This document shows, in pieces, positions 1 through 7,160 of a stretch of 8,762 nucleotides of DNA. This stretch comes from Neisseriaceae bacterium. Its GTDB lineage: Bacteria > Pseudomonadota > Gammaproteobacteria > Burkholderiales > UBA11063. Made by a program: the position numbers and the translations under genes. Every line of letters starts with the position of its first letter. The stretch's first letter is position 1. The notes beneath the pieces are model-generated. The model had not been told where the DNA came from. It searched no databases and was given only the letters and a program-made list of their open reading frames with translations. Where the stretch lies: the NCBI GenBank assembly GCA_947454215.1, contig CANGJN010000015.1, positions 1 through 8,762 on the forward strand, given 5' to 3'.

Positions 1-535
1 AAGAGTATAAAAGTGAATTAGATAGTTTACTAACATTAAAATTTTAGGATTTAAGTGGCAAACATTTCAACAAAACAAAAAGAAATGAGCCTAAAAATAA
101 TACTGGAAATGTAGCTTAACTATATTAATTTAAAAATTTTAAAATCGCAAATTATAAAAAAGCTGAGTATAAATTAAACTATATTAATACATATAAAGAA
201 GTAGATGCACCCCATAAATTTACCTAAAACTTGAATTTTTAGCATAAATCTGTATATTTTTTGCCAATAGGCAATAGACCTATTTTTAGATATATTTAAT
301 ACTACATAAAAGCATTTAAAATCTTGAATTATTTATAACATTAATAGACAAAATTTTAGATAAAGTAAATTTCAACAAGATGTATTAATGATTGTAGATT
401 ATGTTAATATATAAATTTGATAGAATATTATCTAATGATATCAATACTTTATTCTATGTGCTGAGCTAGGATTAAAATAATAATTTATGACGATTTTGAG
501 TTTATATTAGTAGATTTAAATCGTTGTTATTTTAG
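1..535. other. Gene-free, probably decayed region
   Basis: No intact coding region is visible on either strand; every frame is broken by stops. The longest readable piece is on the plus strand from about position 3, where a short hydrophilic stretch (EYKSELDSLL and onward, with one internal stop) runs to a stop near 118. It could be the tail of a gene that starts left of the window or a pseudogene fragment, but I recognise no family. A 12-base sequence, aactatattaat, occurs twice (about 118 and 177), which may be chance in DNA this AT-rich. No tRNA, terminator or promoter can be supported. The stretch also forms the 3' flank of the minus-strand gene ending at 536, and no clear terminator hairpin follows that stop. 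Confidence 0.5.
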
Positions 536-1471
536 TTACATATAAATAGGATTATAAAGAACAACTTCTATATCAAGTTGATCAATAAGTGTAAAATTTT
601 TAAACCAATCTTTAAAATTTTGTTTAAAATTTGATGCGAATATAGGATCTAAAATAATAAATTGCCCATTTTTATTTTTATAAACTACAACATAATGTAG
701 GCCCCAATCTATACTTTTTTTAAAATTTATACATTCTAAATAAAAATTTACACAACTCATACGTAATAATAATAGACTTTTTTTTACCTTATCAATAAAA
801 TACACTGCTTTTACAAAACAATCAGCAAATGAATTATAACAAACTTTAGGATCAAATTGAATTGTATCTAGTTTATCCGCTAAATCATGGGTCAATAAAC
901 CGCTTCTAATAGCATTATCATATGATTCTGATAACAATTTTTCTACAAGTTTTTCCTGTGTTGGAATATTTGTAAACTTAGTATCTATAGTAATTTTTTT
1001 TATTGAAGTTTGCTGTTCTCTATAAATAGGTATTTGATGAGTAAAACCGATTCTAATAACTAAAAGTTCTTGTAATTCACTTTTATTATGGGAATGCAAT
1101 ATATAAAATTTAAATGTATTTAAAGTTTTAGAAAAAAAATACCAAATTTCATCGGGTTTATAAAGTTCAAAATTTCCGTTAAAGTTGCTATAGTCCTGGG
1201 ATAAAATAGTTAACTCTCCATCATTTGTTTCTGAAATAGTAAATGAATATGAAAATGGTTGATTTGTTGATATAGAATTAGTAAATTTAATAGTCAACTT
1301 ATTATCAGTTAATTGTATATTAGTGATATCACAAAGTCCATAAACGGAATCATGACAACCAAATGAGGAATCATGATGTTTTTGTAAATATTTTAATAGT
1401 TCACGATAAACTAAATCACCATATGAAAAATTAAAGATAAGTATTATGATATAAAATTTAATATTAAACAT
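536..1471 (-). CDS. Exported protein, candidate protein-glutaminase-like cysteine amidase
   Basis: The chosen ATG gives 311 residues. It is preferred over an upstream in-frame start at 1522 because the protein then opens with a typical Sec signal peptide (Lys5, hydrophobic core 6-16, likely cleavage near Gly18), and an AGGA (plus 1482-1485) lies about 10 bases before it. Residues 20-200 are hydrophilic and unrecognised; they could be a pro-region. The last third carries C218-F-V-K-A, W256-G-L-H259, then I-L-D275-P-I-F and a D-W at 288-289. Order and spacing (41 residues Cys to His, 16 His to Asp) resemble the Cys-His-Asp triad of secreted protein-glutaminases, which deamidate glutamines in proteins and are made as proenzymes. 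Extra cysteines (39, 47, 211, 240, 247) could form disulfides after export. The enzyme assignment is inference from memory of the family; a general papain/transglutaminase-like hydrolase is the alternative. The gene stands alone, divergent from the ORF at 1603, with no partner gene visible. Confidence 0.6.
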   Translation of the reverse strand: MFNIKFYIIILIFNFSYGDLVYRELLKYLQKHHDSSFGCHDSVYGLCDITNIQLTDNKLTIKFTNSISTNQPFSYSFTISETNDGELTILSQDYSNFNGNFELYKPDEIWYFFSKTLNTFKFYILHSHNKSELQELLVIRIGFTHQIPIYREQQTSIKKITIDTKFTNIPTQEKLVEKLLSESYDNAIRSGLLTHDLADKLDTIQFDPKVCYNSFADCFVKAVYFIDKVKKSLLLLRMSCVNFYLECINFKKSIDWGLHYVVVYKNKNGQFIILDPIFASNFKQNFKDWFKNFTLIDQLDIEVVLYNPIYM

Positions 1472-1493
1472 AATTTTAAAATCCTGTAAAATT

Positions 1494-1522
1494 AAAATAA
1501 TGTTACTACTCAGTAGCCACAA
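1494..1522 (-). promoter_or_regulatory. Possible promoter with a dyad in its spacer
   Basis: Read on the minus strand, TTGTGG (plus 1517-1522) is followed after 17 bases by TATTTT (plus 1494-1499), upstream of the exported protein gene. The spacer contains a perfect small dyad, CTACT-G-AGTAG (plus 1506-1516), which could be an operator. Both boxes are weak matches, and in DNA this AT-rich such boxes arise often by chance. A start site near 1487 would leave a very short leader before the AGGA. Confidence 0.22.
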
Positions 1523-1602
1523 AAAAACAAAAATTATTATTAAACTATGATAAAATACATTCTGATGATAATTTTATTTTTTTTTTGAAGGTTATATTTT
1601 TA

Positions 1603-1833
1603 ATGATAAATAAATTATTTAAGAATTCAATATTTACTAAAAATAATGATTCCATTAACCAAGAAAATATTATTAATATTGATCATCTAAATTATCATGT
1701 TTTATTTTATGATAATGCAAAATTAAGACAAGATATTAATAATCTCAATACTAATTTTCAACGAATAACAGAGGAAAATAATAACTTAAATATAGAATTG
1801 TTTCAATCAAGAGAAGAAAATGCTAAATTATAA
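1603..1833 (+). CDS. Short coiled-coil protein of unknown function, possibly truncated
   Basis: The ATG at 1603 gives 76 residues; GAAGG at 1587-1591 is a possible, rather distant ribosome binding site. A TTG at 1585 is also in frame but overlaps that site and is less likely. The first 35 residues are rich in Asn, Ile and Lys without a clear signal peptide. Residues 38-76 are strongly heptad-like and charged (AKLRQDINNL, ITEENNNLNI, REENAKL), predicting a coiled coil. The TAA at 1831 falls in mid-helix, and beyond it the same frame reads into an IS4 transposase remnant. The ORF may therefore be the 5' stub of a longer coiled-coil gene cut by an insertion or deletion. I recognise no family. 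Composition matches the rest of the window. It may not be expressed as a functional protein. Confidence 0.4.
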   Translation: MINKLFKNSIFTKNNDSINQENIINIDHLNYHVLFYDNAKLRQDINNLNTNFQRITEENNNLNIELFQSREENAKL

Positions 1834-2563
1834 TCAGTTTTTGCCTACCACCTTAAAATGGTATAAAATCACTTAAATTGGAAATTACTAAATAATAAAG
1901 GTCGACCTTCTTCATCAGCACAACAAATTGATATTATTCTTAATAGAAAATAAAGTTTCTTTTATAATGAGATCAAAAGGCAATATTAAGGTACGTACTA
2001 AAAAAGATGAATATACAATGCGTAGATTGTATATTCATATGTAAAATCAAGGCTACTTAATAATGGAAAGAAAATACCTAGAATATTGGATGGTGATATA
2101 TTTTTAGTATTAGAAGAAATGAAAATAAAGAATTTATTTTTATAAGACATGTATTATTATCTATTTGTTGAATATGCCAAAAAATTGGCAATTGAAGTTA
2201 TGTTTAGTAATTTTAGGAAAAAGGTTTTGAGTTAGAATCAACCCATAAAACCGACATTCCGCACTTCTTTATTGCATATATAAATATCACTTTATCTTTT
2301 GATTTATTTTATTAATTTTTTAATAAAATAAACTGCTGAATGTCGGATATAACAGATTTAAACATAATTTCTAATTTATTCATAATTTTTGTATTAGTTG
2401 CAATATTGGAATAAGATCTTGTTAGTACAATTTAAATTAAATCAATAAAGAAAAACGTAACAATAAGAAAAATAAAGAATATACTGTACTCAGGTATGAC
2501 TTTCAACTTTTTCGAGATTTAATAGCTAATTTTATTCATAGTTATAAATTAATTTCTAAATAA
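1834..2563 (+). pseudogene. IS4-type (DDE_Tnp_1) transposase remnant, C-terminal half, heavily degraded
   Basis: Short translated pieces in changing plus frames line up, in order, with the central and C-terminal parts of IS4-family transposases. From 1834: AYHLKMV, a stop, then NHLNWKLLNNKG and SSSAQQIDII. After a frame change at about 1949: NKVSFIMRSKGNIKV and EYTMRRLYIHM. Near 2110: ENKEFIFIRH. At 2173: YAKKLAIEVMFSNFR, which retains the family's Y-(2)-R-(3)-E-(6)-K signature with Arg and Lys swapped for Lys and Arg. A shift in the A-run at 2218-2222 leads to KGFELESTH. After the small inserted element: TDLNIISNLFIIFVLVAI. Finally, from about 2474, KEYTVLRYDFQLFRDLIANF runs to a TAA at 2561. 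The N-terminal half, including the first catalytic Asp region, is missing. With at least four frame changes plus internal stops it cannot encode an active enzyme. Terminal inverted repeats of the original element were not found. Confidence 0.72.
2248..2347. mobile_element. MITE-like 100-bp inverted-repeat element inserted in the transposase remnant
   Basis: Ends are inverted repeats: ccgacattccgca at 2251-2263 and tgctgaatgtcgg at 2334-2346, matching at 12 of 13 positions, with weaker similarity continuing inward. The centre holds a second dyad (ttattttatta and taataaaataa around 2304-2331), so the whole element could fold into a long hairpin. A TA dinucleotide flanks each side (2246-2247 and 2348-2349). 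Removing the element with one TA joins acccata to taacagat, which reads T-H-I-T-D in the frame of the surrounding IS4 transposase, where the family has T-H-x-T-D. That is good evidence of a real insertion. TA duplication is typical of IS630/Tc1-mariner elements, so a non-autonomous derivative of such an element is inferred. It has no coding capacity. Confidence 0.62.
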
Positions 2564-2859
2564 GTATTGAGGCTTATTATTTATAATATTGATAAATATC
2601 TAAGTGCGTATACTAATTTATACATTAACTCTAATAAATAAAATTTTAACAATAACCTCAAGTCTAAATGCTGGTTATTGGGTTAGCGTATTTAAGTACC
2701 GGTACTTTCTGTAAATAATAATATAAAGAACTGATTTAATTTAAAATTTTGTATAATAAGGTCAGAATTATATTTTTCAGATCTATTTTAAAATATATAA
2801 CTAAAATAGGATGTTATAACTAAAAACTGATTTATGTATGAATTAAAAAATTAAACTTG
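2564..2859. other. Intergenic region between transposase remnant and ispH
   Basis: No ORF or RNA gene is visible. The region separates the C-terminus of the dead IS4 transposase from the convergent 3' end of ispH and probably includes the former right flank of that insertion element. The structures that stand out are a hairpin at 2650-2680 and a perfect 14-bp palindrome, aagtaccggtactt, at 2694-2707. A short direct repeat, aactgattt, occurs at about 2730 and 2825. None of these can be given a role from the sequence alone. Confidence 0.45.
2650..2680 (-). terminator. Weak candidate terminator downstream of ispH
   Basis: CAATAACC (2650-2657) and GGTTATTG (2673-2680) form a perfect 8-bp stem with a 15-base loop. 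Read on the minus strand, the hairpin is followed by TTAAAATTTTATTT, which is T-rich but interrupted by a run of A. It lies about 180 bases past the ispH stop and could end the ribF-ispH operon. The long loop and broken T-tract make it a weak call. Confidence 0.25.
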
Positions 2860-3795
2860 TTAGAATCTAAGTTCCTTAGGCAAGGCAAATACCATTTTTT
2901 CTTCTATAGTTGGAAAATTTTTTATTTCACAAAAATCATACTTCATTAAGTAATTTACTACTTCCTCTACTAATATTTCAGGTGCAGATGCACCAGCAGT
3001 AACTCCAATGCTGAATTTACCTTCCAACCACGAAGGAGAAATTTCATCTGCAAAATCTATTAAATAAGACTTTACTCCTAAATTTTCAGCTAGTTCTTTT
3101 AATCTATTTGAGTTTGAACTATTTTTACTTCCGATAACTATTAAAATATCACAAATCTTAGCAATAGCTTTTACTGCATCTTGTCTATTTTGGGTTGCGT
3201 AACAGATATCTTCATTTTTTGGCAATCTTAGATAAATATATTTTCTTTTAAGTTCCTCAATGATTAACTTTGTTTCGTCTATGGAAAGAGTTGTTTGTGT
3301 AACTACGGCTACTTTTTTACAATCAAATGATATTGGTAATAATTTAATATCTTCAATAGTTTCCACTAAAAAAATTTTTCCATCAATTTGTCCCATTGTT
3401 CCAACAACTTCAGGATGACCTTTATGACCTATCATTATTATTTGATATTCATTTCGATATAAGTTTTTAATTTCATTATGAACTTTGCTAACCAAGGGAC
3501 AAGTAGCATCAAAAATCATTTTTAAATTTTTTCTTTTAGCTTCTTCTTGTACTGATAGTGGAACTCCGTGAGCTGAATATACTAAAATACTATTTTCAGG
3601 AACATCCTCTAAGTCTTCAATAAATACAGCACCTCTGGTTCTTAGATTATCTACAACAAATTTATTGTGAACAACTTCGTGGCGTACATATATTGGAGCA
3701 CCATATTGGGTTAAAGCTTTTTCAACAATTTCGATAGCCCTGTCAACACCTGCACAAAAACCACGTGGTGTCGCTAAAATAATTTGTTTCTTCAT
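2860..3795 (-). CDS. ispH: 4-hydroxy-3-methylbut-2-enyl diphosphate reductase (IspH/LytB)
   Basis: IspH reduces HMBPP to isopentenyl and dimethylallyl diphosphate, the final cytosolic step of the MEP isoprenoid pathway, using a [4Fe-4S] cluster. The 311 residues match the usual length (about 316 in E. coli) and look intact. The three cluster cysteines are Cys14 (in PRGFCAGV), Cys99 (in DATCPLV) and Cys198 (in DICYATQNRQ). Substrate contacts are also present: His43 (VVHNKFV), His76 (SAHGV), His127 with the catalytic Glu129 (GHPEV), the QTTLS motif around 167-171, SSNSNRL at 226-232 and Ser270-Ala-Pro near the end. The ATG lies 18 bases after lspA, with only a weak purine-rich AAAAGA upstream, so translation may depend partly on coupling. 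It is the last gene of the operon. The fkpB gene that precedes ispH in E. coli is missing. Confidence 0.97.
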   Translation of the reverse strand: MKKQIILATPRGFCAGVDRAIEIVEKALTQYGAPIYVRHEVVHNKFVVDNLRTRGAVFIEDLEDVPENSILVYSAHGVPLSVQEEAKRKNLKMIFDATCPLVSKVHNEIKNLYRNEYQIIMIGHKGHPEVVGTMGQIDGKIFLVETIEDIKLLPISFDCKKVAVVTQTTLSIDETKLIIEELKRKYIYLRLPKNEDICYATQNRQDAVKAIAKICDILIVIGSKNSSNSNRLKELAENLGVKSYLIDFADEISPSWLEGKFSIGVTAGASAPEILVEEVVNYLMKYDFCEIKNFPTIEEKMVFALPKELRF

Positions 3796-3813
3796 TTAAT
3801 ATATCTTTTATAG

Positions 3814-4302
3814 TTATTTATTTTTTATTCCGTCAATTATAATTATTGCAACCCCAATACATACAAAACTATCAGCCATATTAAACGTAGGCCAATGATA
3901 CATTCCTACATGCCAATCAATGAAATCTGTGACTTTATCAAATAGAATTCTATCAATCAAATTTCCTAAAGCTCCACCTAAAATCAAACTATAAGCTACA
4001 CCATTAAAAAATTTATATTGTGTTCTAATAATATAATATAGTATATATAAAATGATTAATAAAGGAATAATGATAAGAGTATATTTTTGTATTATACTTT
4101 GTTTAGAAAACAAACTAAACGCTATCCCATGATTAAAAACTAAAATTAAATTGTTATAAGTGTTTAGTATTGTTGGGTTTGTTTCGCTAAGTAAAATTTT
4201 AGCGTAATATTTACTAATTTGATCAAGTAGAACAACACAAGATGAAATTAAAAATAGTAGATATTTATAATTATTTAATTTTTTATTTATATTTTTACTC
4301 AT
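3814..4302 (-). CDS. lspA: Lipoprotein signal peptidase (signal peptidase II)
   Basis: LspA is an inner-membrane aspartyl protease that removes the signal peptide of prolipoproteins after diacylglyceryl modification of their lipobox Cys. At 162 residues it has the family's normal size and four hydrophobic segments, roughly at 13-33, 50-62 (short), 72-92 and 145-158. Family motifs are present: DQ-x-SK at 27-31, N-x-G-x-AFS at 57-63 (as NHGIAFS rather than the common NTGAAFS), GNLIDR with catalytic Asp117, VTDFID at 124-129, and FNMAD with the second catalytic Asp144. The ATG overlaps the ileS stop codon by one base (TAATG), indicating translational coupling. A GAAAGG inside the ileS end provides a further, somewhat distant ribosome binding site. 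Its presence implies an active lipoprotein pathway and supports a Gram-negative cell envelope. Confidence 0.97.
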   Translation of the reverse strand: MSKNINKKLNNYKYLLFLISSCVVLLDQISKYYAKILLSETNPTILNTYNNLILVFNHGIAFSLFSKQSIIQKYTLIIIPLLIILYILYYIIRTQYKFFNGVAYSLILGGALGNLIDRILFDKVTDFIDWHVGMYHWPTFNMADSFVCIGVAIIIIDGIKNK

Positions 4303-7142
4303 TAAACATAATACCTTTCTTCTCCATTACCATGAACATTTGTATCACACCTATTACAAATAGTTAAATCATCTTGGCCAATTACAACATTAATTGCATA
4401 ATGCCAACAGCGTTCACATTTTTTTTTATTGCTGACATTAACTATTACAGAGTCTTCAGTATTTAAAATAATATCAATTTTAGACACCATATATACAAAT
4501 TTAAGTTCATCTTTTAAATCAGATAAAATTGAATAGAGTTCTGGAGTGGCTTTTATTTCCAACTCTGCTTGTAATGAGGAACCTATTTTACCAGTTATCC
4601 TCTGATTTTCTAATTCTTTTAAAACAATTTTCCTAAAACCCTCTATTACTCTCCAACGATTTATTATATTATCTTCAAATTTGAATTTAAATATTGGAAT
4701 GAAATTATGGTATAAAGTACTATCTTGATCATCATGAATTAATTCTTCCCAAAATTCATCAGCAGTAAAGGATAATATGGGTGATAAAATTAAGGCCAGA
4801 TGTTTTCCGATATGAAATAATGTAGTTTGAGCAGAACGTCTTATTTTGCAGGTTGGATTAGATGTGTATAATCTGTCTTTTAAAATATCTAAATAAAAAC
4901 CACCTAAATCTTCAGAACAAAAAGTAACTACTTTTTGCACAATTAAGTGAAATTGATAATTTTCATATAAATCATTTACAACATCCGTTTGTAGCTCAAA
5001 TAATTTAATTAAAGCGTATTTATCAATTTCAACTAATTCATCTAATTTAACTTGATTTACACTCGAATCAAAATCAACAAGATTAGCTAATATAAATCTC
5101 AATGTATTTCTGATCCTTCTATAAGACTCTATTATATTTTTTATAATTTCTTCAGAAAATCCTATGTCGTTTGAATAGTCCAAACTTGCCGTCCACAATC
5201 GTAAAATATCTGCACCATAGTTTTTTACTCCATCAGGTATAGAAGTAATGTTACCTTTAGATTTTGACATTTTATAACCTTGTCCGTCAACCAAGAAGCC
5301 ATGAGTTAATATTTGCTTAAATGGGGCTTTATTGTTTATAGCACAACTAGTTAAAAGTGATGATTGAAACCATCCTCTATGTTGATCAGATCCCTCAAGA
5401 TATAAATCTGCTGGAAAATGTAGGTTTTTATTAGATTTCAAGATGCTGAAGTGAGTTGTTCCAGAATCAAACCATACATCCATTGTATCTGGTAATTTTT
5501 TATATTGATTATCATCTATATAACCTAATGATTGTAGATTAAGCTTATCATCATACCAAATATCTATGCCATGTTTATCTACTTCATGCGATACTTTTTG
5601 AAAAATCTCATAACTCTGTGGGTGTGGTTCATAAGTTTCTTTATGTACAAACAAAGACATTGGAACACCCCAGTTTCTTTGTCTAGATATACACCAATCA
5701 GGTCTATTTTTTATCATAGATTCCAGTCTAGCACTACCCCATTGTGGAAAAAATTTGGTTTCTTGAATCGCATTAAGTACAATTTGTCTTAAACTTATAT
5801 TATTATTGTGTATATTTTTATCCATAAAGATAAACCATTGTGGAGTTGCTCTAAATATTATAGGTGTCTTGTGTCTCCAACAGTGAGGGTAACTGTGATT
5901 TATTAGTTCACTACGAAATAAATTATTTTTAGAGTTTAAAATTGAAATTACTTCTTTATTTGAACTCCATACCGACATTCCAGCAAAAAATTCTGTAGAT
6001 GAAGTAAATTTACCATCTTCTCCAACAGGGCAATATATTTCAAGATTATTTGCTAACCCTACTATAAAATCATCTAATCCATGTGCTGGTGCTGTATGAA
6101 CTAATCCTGTTCCTGATTCAACTGTAACGTGTTCTCCTAAAACTAATGGAACATCTTTTTGATAAAAAGGATGAGAACAATATAAACCTTTTAACCCAAG
6201 TCCATTTTGTTGTGTGATAATTTCATAGGATGAGTCTTTTGGTAAGGTTTGTCTAATTAAATCTGTGGCTATTATCAGATAATCATCATGGTGCTTTATT
6301 AAAGAGTATTCTATTTTTGGACCTACAGCTATGGCTTGATTTGCTGGTAATGTCCAAGGAGTAGTGGTCCAAATTATCAAATAAGTATTTTTAAATTTTT
6401 CTTTTAACTTTAATTCACCCTCAGCAAAATTAAAAATTGTCTTCAATATATCTAAATCTTTAATATTTGAATTAGTGAATAAGTTTTTAGGATCTACAAA
6501 ATTCAAAACTTTAAATTTAACATAAATTGATGGAGAAGTCTTATCTTGATATTCAACCTCAGCTTCCGCTAAAGCAGAAGAACAGTCTATACACCAATGT
6601 ACTGGCTTTGTTCCACGAGATAAAAACCCAGCTTTATAAATTTCCCCTATGGCTCTAATAATATTTGCTTGAGTTTCAAAGTTCATCGTTTTATATGGAT
6701 GATTCCAGTCAGCTATAATTCCAAGGCGAATGAAATCCTTTTTTTGCAGATCAATTTGCTCATTGGCATATTCTCGGCACTTTTTTCTAAATTCTTCAGA
6801 AGATAAATTTTTACCATATTTCTTTTCTATATTCAATTCAATTGGTAATCCATGACAATCCCAACCTGGTATAAATGGTGCATCAAAACCAGATAATGTT
6901 TTAAATTTAACAATAATATCTTTTAAAATTTTATTTGCTGCATGACCTATATGTAATTGACCATTTGCATAAGGTGGACCATCATGTAAAATAAACTTTT
7001 TTCTTCCATGAGAGATTTTTCTAATGTTTTCATATCTATTTTGTTTTATCCATTTTTCTAACATTAGCGGTTCTCTTTTAGCAAGATCACCCCTCATTGG
7101 AAATTTAGTTTCAAACAAATTAATATTATTTTTATAATTCAT
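4302..7142 (-). CDS. ileS: Isoleucyl-tRNA synthetase
   Basis: This class I aminoacyl-tRNA synthetase charges tRNA-Ile with isoleucine in the cytosol and hydrolyses misactivated or mischarged valine. The 946 residues are complete (E. coli 938). Domains in order: the Rossmann catalytic core with HDGPPYANGQLHIGH, the HIGH motif at 64-67; the CP1 editing domain with IIWTTTPWTLPANQA at 256-270 and GTGLVHTAPAHGLDDF at 344-359; the second half of the core with WCISRQRNWG at 483-492, DVWFDSG at 555-561 and KMSKS at 624-628; a helical anticodon-binding region from about 660; and a C-terminal zinc finger C899-x2-C902 ... C919-x2-C922. The zinc finger marks the common bacterial IleS type. The ATG follows ribF by 18 bases, with TGGAA as ribosome binding site. 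Codon use matches its neighbours and nothing appears truncated. Confidence 0.98.
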   Translation of the reverse strand: MNYKNNINLFETKFPMRGDLAKREPLMLEKWIKQNRYENIRKISHGRKKFILHDGPPYANGQLHIGHAANKILKDIIVKFKTLSGFDAPFIPGWDCHGLPIELNIEKKYGKNLSSEEFRKKCREYANEQIDLQKKDFIRLGIIADWNHPYKTMNFETQANIIRAIGEIYKAGFLSRGTKPVHWCIDCSSALAEAEVEYQDKTSPSIYVKFKVLNFVDPKNLFTNSNIKDLDILKTIFNFAEGELKLKEKFKNTYLIIWTTTPWTLPANQAIAVGPKIEYSLIKHHDDYLIIATDLIRQTLPKDSSYEIITQQNGLGLKGLYCSHPFYQKDVPLVLGEHVTVESGTGLVHTAPAHGLDDFIVGLANNLEIYCPVGEDGKFTSSTEFFAGMSVWSSNKEVISILNSKNNLFRSELINHSYPHCWRHKTPIIFRATPQWFIFMDKNIHNNNISLRQIVLNAIQETKFFPQWGSARLESMIKNRPDWCISRQRNWGVPMSLFVHKETYEPHPQSYEIFQKVSHEVDKHGIDIWYDDKLNLQSLGYIDDNQYKKLPDTMDVWFDSGTTHFSILKSNKNLHFPADLYLEGSDQHRGWFQSSLLTSCAINNKAPFKQILTHGFLVDGQGYKMSKSKGNITSIPDGVKNYGADILRLWTASLDYSNDIGFSEEIIKNIIESYRRIRNTLRFILANLVDFDSSVNQVKLDELVEIDKYALIKLFELQTDVVNDLYENYQFHLIVQKVVTFCSEDLGGFYLDILKDRLYTSNPTCKIRRSAQTTLFHIGKHLALILSPILSFTADEFWEELIHDDQDSTLYHNFIPIFKFKFEDNIINRWRVIEGFRKIVLKELENQRITGKIGSSLQAELEIKATPELYSILSDLKDELKFVYMVSKIDIILNTEDSVIVNVSNKKKCERCWHYAINVVIGQDDLTICNRCDTNVHGNGEERYYV

Positions 7143-7160
7143 AAAATTTCCAGTTTAAAA

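Noticed and set aside
262..275. Small inverted repeat ttgccaataggcaa
   Set aside because: A five-base stem with a four-base loop, no T-tract and no nearby gene end; too weak to call a terminator or operator.
1472..1522. A longer N-terminus for the exported protein, starting at 1522
   Set aside because: The extra 17 residues would place a second hydrophobic stretch before the signal peptide, and the ATG at 1471 has a better placed AGGA.
5571..5792. A 73-codon open frame on the plus strand
   Set aside because: It lies wholly inside ileS on the opposite strand, shows no domain or signal, and is a shadow of the highly conserved ileS coding sequence.
5971..5985. A copy of the MITE end sequence (accgacattccagca) inside ileS
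   Set aside because: It encodes conserved IleS residues (FAGMS) on the minus strand, has no partner repeat nearby and does not disrupt the gene, so the resemblance is chance.
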